DNA of 64,000 nt from Nageia nagi (Eukaryota; Pinophyta), in NCBI GenBank assembly GCA_050084985.1, contig JBITNC010000001.1, positions 211,048,001 to 211,112,000 on the forward strand, written 5' to 3'. A model generated the notes under the pieces. It did no database searches and was not told the DNA's origin. It saw nothing but the letters and a program-made list of their open reading frames with translations. Made by a program: the position numbers and the translations under genes. Positions 10,319 to 21,730 of this stretch are shown piece by piece. Position 1 is the stretch's first letter. Each line of letters begins with the position of its first letter.

Positions 10319-11744
10319 GAATGGTGATTATTGGGTTCTTGATTTGGGTGCTTCATTTCATGCTACTCCACATAAGAACTATTTCTAAAATTACACACAA
10401 GGTGACTTTGGTCAAGTATTATTAGGTAATGCACACCCATGCAAGATTTTTGGTATTGGCAATATAACAATGAAATTACCTAATGGAACACAATGGACTC
10501 TTAATGATGCTAGACATATTCTAGACCTTAAAAGAAATCTTATATCAACAAGTAAATTCGATAAGGAGGGTTATGTGATGACATTTGGGGATGGTAGTTG
10601 GAAAGTAACTAAAGGTTCAATGGTATTTGCAAAGAGAAATTTTGTGGGGTCTCTTTATTTGCTCACAAATGTCTTTGATTATTCATTGAATCTTGTTTCA
10701 ATAGGCAATGATGCATCACTATGGCACAATAGGCTTGGACATATGAGTGAGAAAGGCATGAAAATGTTACACTCTAATGGTTCACTCCCTAATCTAAAAG
10801 AGGTTGATTTAGGATTCTGTGAAGATTGTGTGTATGGAAAACAAAGAAGGGTTAGTTTTCTTAAAGTTGGCAAAGAAAAGAAGAGTAAAAAATTAGAGCT
10901 TGTTCATACAAATGTGTGGGGTCCTACACAGGTTTGCTCACTTGGGGGCTCATCTTATTTTGTCACTTTTATTGATGATTGTACTAGAAAGACATGGGTA
11001 TACTGTATTAAAAAGAAATCTAATGTGTTTGAAACATTTAAGAGGTGGAAGGAATTGGTTGAGAATAAAACTAATTCTAAGTTGAAATGTCTTAAGTCCG
11101 ATAATGGTGGGGAATTTTGCAATAATGAGTTTGATTCATTTTGTTCACACAATGGCATTAGAAGGATTAAGGTAGTTCCTAGAACTCCACAAGAAAATGG
11201 GGTTGCTGAAAGAATGAATAGGACTATCTTGGAAAGGGCTAGAAGTATAAGGATACATGCTGGGTTTCCTTTGAATCTTTTGGCTGATGCTATTGACACT
11301 GCTGTTTACTTGATTAACAAGGGTCCATCTATGGCTTTAGATGGAGGTATTCTAGAGGAGATGTGGATAGGTAAAAAAGTGAATTAGTCATTCTTGAGAG
11401 TCTTTGGTTGTGAGGCTTTTGCACATATTGATAAAGAGGATAGAAAGAAACTTGATGCAAAATCACAAAAATGCTATCTTGTTGGATATGGTGTTAATGA
11501 TTTGGGATATAGGTTATGGGATGTTGATAACCATAAAATCATTAGAAGTAGAGATGTTGTATTCAATGAGCAAAGCATGTATAAAGATAGATTGCAAAAG
11601 GTTGAGGAACCCAAGTTTGTATCTCTAGAAGATGTTGATCAATATAAGGGTCCTATTAATAATAATGTTCAAGCACCTCCACCACAAACACCTCAAACTT
11701 TGTCACTTAGAAGGTCCTCAAGGACTAGAAAACCTCCTAAATGA
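10319..11744 (+). pseudogene. copia1 protease and integrase
   Basis: Retropepsin begins with WVLDLGASFHAT (about 10333-10370), where DLGA replaces the usual D-S/T-G-A, so the catalytic motif is altered. A stop at 10386 follows. The integrase region starts with LWHNRLGHMSEKG (about 10720-10760) and the C-x2-C of FCEDCVYGK. The catalytic core shows D (FVTFIDDC), D (KSDNGGEF, about 11090) and E (TPQENGVAER, about 11185-11215), in the D,D-35-E arrangement. After the stop at 11385 the frame continues with SFLRVFGCEAFAHI and LVGYGVNDLGYRLW, the C-terminal core of Copia integrase. The stop at 11742 is TGA where arginine (CGA) is plausible. Confidence 0.93.
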
Positions 11745-13338
11745 TATTCTCCTACTCTTTATCATGTTCTTTATACTGATGGTGGTGAACTTGAATGTTT
11801 TGATGAAGCTATGTAGGGTGGTACACAAATTAAGTGGGAGCATGCTATGAAGGAGGAGATGGACTCCTTACTTAAGAATCAGACTTGGAGTTTGGTTGAG
11901 CTTCCAAAGGGTAAGAAGGCACTTACTAACAAATGGGTGTACAAGATAAAGGAAGAGGGGGACGGGCGACAAAGGTACAAGGCAAGACTTGTGGTAAAGG
12001 GTTTTGCTTAGAAAAAAGGTATAGATTATGATGAGATCTTTTCTCTAGTTGTTAAAATGACCTCGATTAGAGCAATATTGAGTCTTGTTGCTACTGAAAA
12101 TTTGTTCTTGAACAATTGGATGTAAAGATAGCTTTCCTTCATGGGGATTTGGAGGAGGATATTTATATGCATCAACCTGAAGGTTTTGAGGTCAAAGGTA
12201 AAGAAGGGTATGTATGTAAATTGAAAAAGAGCTTGTACGGTTTGAAGCAAGCACCTAGGCAATGGTATCACAAGTTTGACACTTTCATGATAACAAATAA
12301 ATTTGTAAGATGTCAATAGGATCATTGTGTATATGTAAAGAAGACAACAAATGGTAACTATGTAATCTTGCTTTTGTATGTAGATGATATGTTGGTAGCA
12401 GGATCTAGTATGCAAGATATTGTTGATCTTAAGAAAAAGTTGGCTAATGCTTTTGAAATGAAGGATTTGGGTGAAGCTAAACAAATTCTTGGAATGAAAA
12501 TAACAAGAGATAAACAAAACCACTTGCTTAGACTAAGTCAAGAAGATTATATTGATAAGGTTCTTAAAAGGTTCAATATGAAAGATGCAAAATCTATAAC
12601 TACACCATTGGAAAAGTATTTTAAACTCACCAAACATTTAAGTCCTAAGATAGATAAGGAAAAGGAGTACATGACTAAGGTTCTCTATGCTTCAACGGTT
12701 GGGAGTTTAATGTATGCAATGGTATGTACTAGACCAGATATAGCACAAGCAGTGGGAGTGGTTAGTAGATTCATGAACAATCTAGGAAAAGGGCATTGGG
12801 AAGTAGTTAAATGGATCCTTAGGTATTTAAGGGGTACTTCTCATTACTCTTTATGTTTTTGTGATCTAACTCTTATTTGCAAGGTTATGTTGACTCTGAC
12901 ATGGCAGGTGATATAGATGGTGGGAGAAGCACTACAAGATATGTGTTTACCATTAGAGGTACAGTGGTTAGTTGGATTTCTAAGCTCCAACAAGTTGTGG
13001 CTCTCTCCACTACTAAGGTAGAGTACATTGCAATTATGAAAGGAAGCAAAGAATTGATTTGGTTGAAGAGGTTGATGGAGGAATTGGCAAAGGTGTAGGA
13101 GGATGCAAAGCTATGGAGTGATAGCCAGAGTACTATCCATCTTGCAAAGAACTCAGCCTTCCATTCAAGAACCAAACATATCAAATTGAGGTACCACTTC
13201 ATCAGGATAGCATTGGAGGATGGTTCAGTTAGTTTAGGAAAGATTCACACTTCTCAAAATCCTACAGACATGTTCACTAAAGTTGTTATGAAGGAGAAGT
13301 TGGGCTCTTGCTCAACTTGGATTGGTCTTAAGGAGTAA
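11745..13338 (+). pseudogene. copia1 reverse transcriptase and RNase H
   Basis: RT starts with WEHAMKEEMDSL (about 11835) and shows YKARLVVKGFA then TAG (12009), a frameshift near 12105-12115, [18 protein letters not shown] (about 12113-12168), [13 protein letters not shown], a TAG at 12317 and the catalytic LLYVDDMLVA (about 12369-12400). The RNase H region follows the PLE/TRPDIA block. A one-base shift near 12885 moves to YVDSDMAGD, and the frame then continues past TAG 13096 through KNSAFHSRTKHI to TAA at 13336-13338. All expected motifs are present, so the element decayed recently relative to its neighbours. Confidence 0.95.
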
Positions 13339-13385
13339 AGGCCAAGATGAAAAGCTTTCAACCCTTGTTGTAGAGAAGGAAGTCT

Positions 13386-13398
13386 CCAAGTGGGAGAT
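13386..13398 (+). other. copia1 polypurine tract
   Basis: CCAAGTGGGAGAT immediately precedes the 3' LTR. Confidence 0.85.
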
Positions 13399-14022
13399 TG
13401 TTGAAAATGGAGACTACAGCTAGTCAGCCAACTAGCCAGACCCTATCAAAATCGGCCAACTAGCCAGCCAATTGACCAAAATAGAGAGCATTTATTTTCT
13501 CATTTGACACCAAATTTTAGTTGCCAAGAAGCCATGACACTTGGATATGAGTTACTAAAGGGTTGGGGGTAACCTCATGACCTTCCAGATCCAGCTTGGT
13601 TTTAAGTTGGGTTTGTTTGTACTTATAAATAAGAGGCTTGAGTTGAGGCATGTAGATTGAAGTTTGTAAGTAGTTTTAGTAGCAGTTGTGAGTTGCTTGT
13701 AATTGTAGTTTGGTGGCTTATGTAGATAGCCTAAGAGAGAGAGATTGTAGTGAGGCTTTGTTGTAGCTCCAAAGTGAAGGTTGTAGCAAGGTTATGCTGT
13801 TGGTTTGTTGCTTGGAGGACTTGGAAGAATGTTATGCAAAAGGGTTGAAAGCTTCTCCATGGATGTAGCCTACATTGGGTGAACCACGTTATCTCTTGTG
13901 TCTCTCATTGTGTGATTGATGTTCATAGTTGTTTGATTTCAGTATGCTTGAATGTTGTTTTTTTCCAAGGAGTAGGAGAATTATTGATGCTCTTATTTAT
14001 ATGAAATTATTGAATCCTAACA
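13399..14022 (+). repeat. copia1 3' LTR
   Basis: 624 bp, collinear with the 5' LTR; TATAAATA at 13624-13631. Many GGCC words of the 5' copy read AGCC or GACC here. Confidence 0.97.
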
Positions 14023-14723
14023 TAAGGAAGCTATATAAATACCATAGGCTATAAGATCCCTCAACCTAATATCCATCCTAGATGCTGCACCTAGAGGATT
14101 ATTTAGTTTTGCTAATACTTATGTCCATAAGATGGTATGAAGAGATAATAGTATAATCATGAATATCCAATAATGAGGTCCTAATGCTTCTTTATACACT
14201 CAACTCTATCTAGATCTCAACTAGGAATCATCACGCAACTCCTTGATCCTAACATTAGCCTCCTAGGGGACCAGAATGCCCAATGTGGGTGCCTAGGGGT
14301 CAAGCATGCCAACATGGGGCCCTAGAGTACCATAAATATCAACATGGGGGTATAGGAATTCTATGCATTCCCAACATAGATCTAAGAGCCATGTGTGGGA
14401 TCTAGATCTAATAATGGACCAACATGGGGGTCTAGGAGTCTCCCTAAGGCTAGCATATGCATACAAGTGCTCATCCATCCATCTAAGTACAAAAAAGATC
14501 ATGGGATTCCTACAATAAAGATTGTGATCTCCAAATATAATAAAATACCTAATCTATGCTTGAGAGGGAGATGTACTACTTAGGGCTCATAGTGGGGTCC
14601 ATTGACCCATTAAGTCTTCTATTCCAAGCTACAACTTAAAAGTACAATTCAATAATAAAACATATTATAAAGGGGAATCCACTGGATTCCATAATTAATT
14701 ATAATAATGCATAGGGGATGTCA
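14023..14723 (-). repeat. G2 3' LTR, segment 3, with a CCAACATGGGG repeat
   Basis: Starts with the copia1 target duplicate and then matches 33226-33343 and 37933-38494. It ends GGGGATGTCA, which on the minus strand is the LTR start TGACATCCCC. About six degenerate units of 40-50 bp around CAACATGGGG occupy 14280-14440, and the same array is in the other LTR. Confidence 0.85.
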
Positions 14724-15261
14724 TAAAGTCTCTCATCTTGAATTGTTTGCCCTCAAACAATAATGGAAGATTGTAATATATTATCTTCCAAGAATCCTTC
14801 AATCCTAATAGCCATGGTCTACATGGTGGAATGCAACTTCAATACCTTCTATTCATGATGACATTATGATACATATTATCAAATTCTCACAGCCATGCAT
14901 CACTGTATCATGTAAAAAATCTAGTTTTTTGTAACTATTACTCCCATTAGCTGTTCCATGGTTGTTCTTAACATACATGAGGATGTATGTATACCTCTAG
15001 AAAGGTGTACCTATAAAAACTTCAAGTAAATCATGGATGATTTTAAACAAATGATCTCTTGCTACATAGATGAGGCAAAACCTCCCCCAATCTCAATGTG
15101 GGATCTTGAGCTCTTCCATCACTCTTGGTGATGTCCAAAACTCTTCCACCTTCCAACATGGGATGCTTAGCTGCTATCTAGTATAAAATCATGTATATAG
15201 ATCCTACCAAGTCCAACATGGGGATCCCACACCTCCTCATCCTAGTTGTTAGGTGATCAAG
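14724..15261 (-). other. G2 interior next to its 3' LTR
   Basis: On the minus strand a purine-rich stretch (AAGATGAGAGAC, 14731-14742) ends next to the LTR start and may be the polypurine tract. More CCAACATGGG words occur at 15095-15230. No coding domain is recognised. The sequence continues after U3 at 26559. Confidence 0.6.
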
Positions 15262-16013
15262 TGTAACACTACTCAAACTTTCACCATCTAAAACCCTTAA
15301 ATTTAAGACTTTTTTTTAATCATTGATAGAGTTGTTAACTTCTCAAGGTTTACTATTTAGGTACATATATCCCACATGGTTTACATATTGATACATTATC
15401 AACTTTATTTAATCTTCATCCTTTCTTTCTAAGTACAAGGGTTCATTCACCAGGCATTCCTATCCTTTCTTGTGAGTAGATACTCTTGATGATTATACCC
15501 TTATTTTATTTAGACTTATTTAATGTATCCTTAATCTTGAGAATATGTACTTGTTATTTAATAAAGGTTTAATATCGCTAGTTTAAGTGTAAATCAATGT
15601 TCAAGATAACTTATGATTTAGAACCCATAATAATTTCAAACTATCTTATTTATTCTAAAAATAATCCTTAATATTTTCTCATTAGTTCCCTTATATAAAT
15701 TTTAGGGATGAATCCCCCAAATTTTAGGCTTACTTAATAATCTTAGGTCCTAAATATTTTCTATGAGTATCTATGTTAGATATAATCAAGAGTCATTTAT
15801 AATACCATTAATCCCATTTGAATATCTTTAGGATTTCATAACTTATCTTTCTCAATGTGAAATATATTTGTGTCCTATGGATATCAGGGTTACCTTATCA
15901 AACTCCTAAATTTAAGTATCTTTGCCAAATACATTTGGTCAACAATATTTTCTATGTCTTTAAATCAATGTTCATTTTAGAAAAACATACTATATTTATG
16001 TTATGAAAACTTG

Positions 16014-16501
16014 TGTTGGAATGTATAATGCATTATTGTAAAGGTTATATAAAAATATTCTATGTAAGTTCACTAATACCTAATGGTATCATTTGATACC
16101 TTAAGTATTTAAGTGAATATGATAATGTTACTTGTTCTACACTCCATGTCATGAGCATGCCCCTTAGATAAAAAGATGTGCATGTCATGCTTTTGTACAT
16201 TGGATAAAAGGGTGATCTAAAGAGGGATTTTGGCTTATAAATAGAAGGTTCCCTCTTTGTGATCACACACCAATTCGTTGAGTAAATTTATGCTATAGGA
16301 TAGTGCATAGGAGTTGAGATAGCAGGATTGTACGAGAGTTGTATTTGTGATTGAAGTAAAGATCTAGTTAGTGGATGTACTTCTAGTTGAAGGAACCACT
16401 TACATCTTATATTATCTTTGTGAGTTAGTTAGATGTGTTTTGTGAGCTTTCATGAGATCTTGAAAGTTTAGAGTTGTTCATGTTATAGTTTAATTCTCTC
16501 A
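16014..16501 (+). repeat. copia2 5' LTR
   Basis: TGTTGGAATGTATAATG...TTCTCTCA. TATAAATA at 16236-16243 with the downstream leader conserved in the other LTR. Confidence 0.92.
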
Positions 16502-16503
16502 TT

Positions 16504-16515
16504 TGGTATCAGAGC
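16504..16515 (+). other. copia2 primer-binding site (tRNA-iMet)
   Basis: Exact TGGTATCAGAGC two bases after the LTR. Confidence 0.95.
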
Positions 16516-19430
16516 ATCTTGGAGGCTCATCTTCACATCCATGGTGTGGAAGCTCTTCTTCTTAGTGTTCATCTCATTGTTGAGGTAAAATTCAAGATAA
16601 GGTATAATCCCCCTACATACACTCTCCTTAATTTTTTTCTTATGGCATATTTTACTAATTTTACTAACATATTTTGTATTATGTTAATAATTTCTTATAT
16701 ATATGGAAAAATTTCTTTAAAGGAGCAATATATTGTAAAGCAATTTTGTTCACTTATAGTAATACTTCTTATTGTTAGTTACAAGTTAAAATTGCTTGTT
16801 AAATTGCTCTAATTTTGCATATATATATGGGTTGGAATTTTTTTTTCAAAGGGTTTGAATACAAATTTATGTATATATATACTCTTTTTTTAAGAAATAA
16901 TATCTTAGGGAAAGATAATTTATTTTACTATCTTTGTGAATCTTTTTAATATATATATATACACACATATATATAAAAGCCTTAATTGTAATAAAAATAG
17001 TTAATTTACAATTTGAAATATTCTTAAACTATTTTTTATGAATTGTTTTTTGAAAGATCAAAAACAAATATAGGATTGTTTTTTTAAAAAAGGGGGAGGA
17101 ATATACAAGAAAGGATTTTTCTAATATGCAAAGTTTGTTGAAATTATTTCCTTATTTGGTTGACTCTTATGATCTCGATGAATCCCAATACCCTTAGTTG
17201 TTTGAATTTCTTGTAGCATTTGGGGTGACCCATCCGACCACATGTAGTGGCTCCTCTTTATGGTAGATGCGATGATGTCATGGGGATGGTCGGTACTTGA
17301 TGACCCTGCTACCACCATCCACTCACATATGGTTGATTCTTGATGACCTCACCACCACCATCTGCTTATAGCTTCTCAAATCTATGGCCCTTTCCACCCT
17401 CATGGCTTATCTCTCAGCCCTCTCCTCCTTGCCAGCACTCTCCTCCTCCTAGTTAACCTTTGCTCTTAGCACTCTTTTTTTTTCCCAACTCTAGACCCCT
17501 CCCCTCCATCCCCTAGCTCTTGGTGGTAAGTGTCTCTCTCTTTTGTGCCTTTTTTTTATATTGCCTCATCATACCTATGCCTTGAGATCCTTTTTTTAAG
17601 TCTTTTAATTTATTACTTACCTAATCTTGGTAGGAAAATGTTTCTTGTAAGTTTCTTAAAAAAAAACCCTCTTTCCCATGACATTAATTCTAAACTAGTG
17701 TGGAGTATTGGGTTAAACTAGCATTAATTATTTTGTAGGGAGGAATATAGGGGAGTGATCATGTGTTACTATTTTAGAATTACAAGAATATGCCAATTTT
17801 ATCTTTATTTTTTAAATTTTAGAGGCATTTTTTTTTTCCAAACTTAGTTAATTTTTAATGCCTAGTATTAAAATTTTTCCTTGGACAAAATTTTTAAGCC
17901 ATTTTTTAGTTATTATAAATTTGTTATTTTTTACTTGGGAAAGTGCAATAATAACAATTATTTTACCTTCATGATCAAATATGCAATCTTTTAAATATAC
18001 TATACTAAGTACTTATTAAAAGGATCTTCTTTTTTAAGTAAAAGAGGAGATGTTATAATTTTTACTTAATTTCTTAGATCCACATATTGCATATTTTACT
18101 TAATGAGGTTGATGCATGCTACTTATTTTTCAAGTTAATAATGCATACTTAGGACTTAAATTTTTAAAATAATGATGCATGCTTAGGATTTAATTTTTTT
18201 TGATGCATGCTTAAGACTTAAATTTTTAAGTTAATCATGCATGATTAAGACTTTAATTTTTAAAGTTAAATGATGCATGGTTCTTATGTCTAAATTTAAG
18301 TATTGCATGCTAAGAATAACTTATGCAAAATAAGCAAATAATGCATATTGACCTAATTTTTTAAGCTAATAATGCATTTTTTAAGTACTTATTTTTTAAG
18401 TTAATAAATGCATGCTTAGTATTTAAATTTTATGCATGCCTAATACTTGATTATAAATTAATTTTTTAGTGATAAATGGTTAAAGAATTAAAATTTAAGA
18501 TAGATACTTAAGTTTTTAAGTTAAATAATACATGCTTAAAATCTTAAGTTATGATGCAATCTACTTCTTATGCAAGAATGGACTTGTGCAAAATTAGGAA
18601 TGATGTAAATATGTCCTTTAGGGGTTGGTAAACAAAACCTATTGGATACTTAAATTTCAAATTTATTAAATATATGATATTTTATTTATGATCTTTACTT
18701 CATGTTTTATCTTTTCCTTTATTTGCTTATGTAAAATAAAAATATAAATATTTATATGAGCAACCCCTTAAAATAAATACATTTGCACGTACATTTTGTA
18801 ACATGACTTGTTTGAGGAGCCATGAGATGAAGAAAGATAGATTGGAGCCTTTAAGTTTGATGATCCATATGGTGAAAAGTTTGTACTTCTCAATTACTCC
18901 TAAGTCCTCTATTGGTTTGAATATAACTTCAATAGGTGGATAGACATGTGTGTAGTGATACCACATGTCATTATATCTATTTAAGGATTATCCTGATAAC
19001 CTAAGAGGACAAATTGAAATTTAATTAAGATTAATAATTTAGTCGATCCAATAAATATCATAACCTTAAAAAATAGTAAGTACTTCTCTTTGTGAGAAAG
19101 TATAAAATTAACCAAAGTAAACTAGTTGAAGATTAGTAGTACTTGGGCTCCTCTTATGTGGGCATCCAAGTGAAGGCCTAATTTTAGATAAAAAAATAAG
19201 CTTCAATAATGTCACTCTACATCTATGATTCTTGAGATGAGAAATGTATTTGGGTAAATAGATTATTTGAGTTGTAAAACATTTGCACTGATGAATCAAA
19301 TAAAGCATGTCTTTAGTGTTAAACATAATATGTATTATTTAATTGATTAAAACTTAATATTTAATATTATTTATTATCATACTTATTATTTTTCACATTC
19401 TTATGTAGTAAATAGGAGAATCTTTTTTAC
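16516..19430 (+). other. copia2 unusually long pre-gag region
   Basis: About 2.9 kb separate the primer site from the first gag-like sequence. It contains TA-rich tracts (16866-16980), an AAAAAAGGGGGAGGAA tract (17088-17101), a C/T-rich block at 17340-17530 ending GGTGGTAAGTG, which looks like a splice donor, and a tandem repeat at 18100-18560. On the minus strand a 65-residue frame (17318-17121) has no match I know. It may be an insertion or captured sequence. Confidence 0.5.
18100..18560 (+). repeat. Degenerate ATGCATGCTTA tandem repeat
   Basis: About a dozen loosely spaced units of roughly 30-40 bp combine ATGCATGCTTA with GACTTAAATTTTTAAGTTAA. The CATGCATG core is a palindromic RY-type word. 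Confidence 0.75.
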
Positions 19431-20385
19431 CCAAACATATTCTTAATGGTTTCAACTTTGAGATTTGGGAACCATGGATGAGAGCTAAATTATAGGTAAG
19501 AAAGCTTTGGCAAATAGTAAATAAAAACCGTGTACCTTCTACATATGAGAAGTTACTAGAGGCTTATAACATAAATAATGAGTTGAAAACCTCTATAATT
19601 TATTGTATAGTTTTAGATGATGTGCTTTTGATAATTTTCTCTTCAATCTTAACAAAATAATATTGAGATAAACTTAAGCAAATCTACCTTGGTTCAAACT
19701 TTTTAAGAAGGTTTACTATTCTTCAAAATTTACTTCAATCTCATCAAGAGAAAGATGAAAATATTTCTATCTACTTGAACAAAATCATTGATATAACAAT
19801 TCAACTTGTTACTTATAGATGCAATTAGATCAATAATGAGTTTATGGTTTTTATCATTTTTCAATGTCTTTTTTTAAAGTTTAAAAATTTTGTAATGGTT
19901 ATGAAAATAAAACTTGATGATGAAGAATAAGTCTTTTCTCTTGAGAACCTTTTTAAGCATCTTTTGAAGTATGAGAAAACCTTTAATAATAAGATTTTAA
20001 TTTCTTTTTCTAAAGATAATAATATTTTTTTTAGAATAACCAAAACTCTTTTTAAAAAAAAATTCAACCATCAAAAGAAATCTTATCCTTCTTTCTTCAA
20101 AAGGTTTGAAAAAAGAGATAATGGCTACAATAGCAACAATAGGAATAACAACGGTAATAATAGAAAAATAATAACAATAATAGTAGAAATAATGGTAACA
20201 ATAACCATTTCAAGTAAAAATATAGAAAAGGTAAAGCAAACAATCCTTATCCTAAGAAAAAGTTTGATTGTAATTGTAACTATTATGGCATTTAAGATCA
20301 TAAAGAAGTTGATTGGTATAAAGAAAAAAAGTATAAAGGCAATGAAAATATAAAAAACTATAAAAAAAGAAGAATATTTATGTTG
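19431..20385 (+). pseudogene. copia2 gag
   Basis: Begins with FNFEIWEPWMRAKL-like residues near 19450-19495, the start of Copia gag. Helical gag follows (YEKLLEAYNINNELKTSI). Near 20265-20345 FDCNCNYYG*DHKEVDW is a decayed zinc knuckle. Many stops and shifts; the 129-residue frame at 19964-20353 is largely an out-of-register reading of this decayed region. Confidence 0.7.
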
Positions 20386-21730
20386 GTCATACTGCAATGC
20401 TCTACTCCATGTCTCATTCTTTTTTATTTGATTAGATTATTGATTCTGGTTGCACTAATCACCTATGCTTTGAAAAGAAAAAGTTTGAAAAATTTTATAA
20501 GTATAGAAAAGATGTAGTTGTGATAGGTGATAACATTACTTTTGAAATCCAAAAAAATTGGGAGTGTGCTAATTTATGATAAAGTTCTAAAAAATATTTT
20601 CTATATTCTTAAGTTAAAGATGAACCTTCTTTCTATGATTCAAGTTACTAGAAAAGAGTACTCTTTTAATTTCAACTCTCAATTATAGTGCATTAAGAAA
20701 ATACTTATTACTTTGGTTAAAAAATTAATGAAAGATAACCTCTACATCATGGATCAAGTTCTATCAAAGATATATCTTACTTCTAGCATATATTTTAGAG
20801 GTAATCTTTGGCACCATAGTTTAAGGTACTTTAACCATAAGAGTATTCAAGTCATGAAAGATTAAGAACTTGTGAAAGGATTGATTACCTTTAATTTTTT
20901 ATTCAATTGATCTATGTGAGAAGCGTATTCTTGATAAGATGCATAGATAAAAGTTAAAAAAAGAAAAAGTAATAAGAGCATCGCAACCTCTTTAATGTAT
21001 GCATTCAAATTTGATGGGTCCATTTGAAACTAAATCGCTTAGAGGAACATCTTACATCTTGACCTTTATTGATGATTTTAATAGGATAACCTTTAGGTAT
21101 CTACTTAAGCGTAAGGATCAAACTTTTGAAAGTTTTAAAAATTTTAAGGCCTTTATTGAGAATTAGACTAACTTTAAAATCAAGATGTTGAAATTAAATA
21201 ATGGAAGAGAATATAATAGCAACAAGTTCAATGATTATTGTGCTAAGTATGCAATTAAGAGATAGTTTATAATTCCATATACTTCTTAGTAGAATAATAT
21301 TATCGAAAGGAAAATTAGAATAATTATGGAGATAGGTAGATGCATGTTGGGTAATCTTGTTAGTTTCTTATAGGGTGAAGCTATGAGCACTGCTATTTAT
21401 ACCTTGAATATATGTCCCACAAAAGTTATTTAGAATAAAATTCTTTTTGAGATATGATTAGAAAAAAAATCTAACATTTCTTATCTTAAAATTTTTGGTT
21501 GTGAAGCATTCTCCTACATTATTTCTAAGAAAAAAGAAAAATTAGATAAAAGAATTAAAAAATGTATATTTGTAGGTTATGATAGTTAAAATAGAGGCTA
21601 CAAGATCTACACTCCATCCTATAAAGTAGTGTTCATTTGAAGGGATGTAAAGTTCAATGAACTTTTTGATGAATCTTCTTCTAATGAAGATATTGATAAT
21701 TCAAAGAACTCTTTAATTTCACCTAGCTAG
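20386..21730 (+). pseudogene. copia2 protease and integrase
   Basis: The retropepsin motif IDSGCTNHLC lies near 20435-20465. Integrase is read in pieces: LWHHSLRYFNHKSI (about 20805), GPFETKSLRGTSYILTFIDD (about 21018-21078), LNNGREYNSNKF (about 21195-21225) and FGCEAFSYI (about 21495-21522). The order and spacing match Copia integrase; the second catalytic D is N in LNNG. Stops occur every few codons. Confidence 0.8.

Larger units (their letters stand above)
8761..14022 (+). mobile_element. copia1: nearly full-length Ty1/Copia element (Tork/Tnt1-like)
   Basis: LTRs 8761-9384 and 13399-14022 enclose a tRNA-iMet primer site, one gag-pol frame and a polypurine tract. The target duplication TAAGG is perfect (8756-8760 and 14023-14027). 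All domains are present in Copia order (gag, protease, integrase, RT, RNase H). About ten in-frame stops and two frameshifts make it inactive. It is the best preserved element of the window and is inserted in the 3' LTR of G2. Confidence 0.97.

Noticed and set aside
10955-11299. 114-residue minus-strand frame
   Set aside because: Shadow of the copia1 integrase.
12026-12523. 165-residue minus-strand frame
   Set aside because: Exact antisense of the copia1 reverse transcriptase; composition rich in I, Y, L, F as expected of such shadows.
20125-20397. Hydrophobic minus-strand frame resembling a membrane protein
   Set aside because: Complement of an AAT/AAC-rich decayed copia2 gag; the hydrophobicity comes from base composition.
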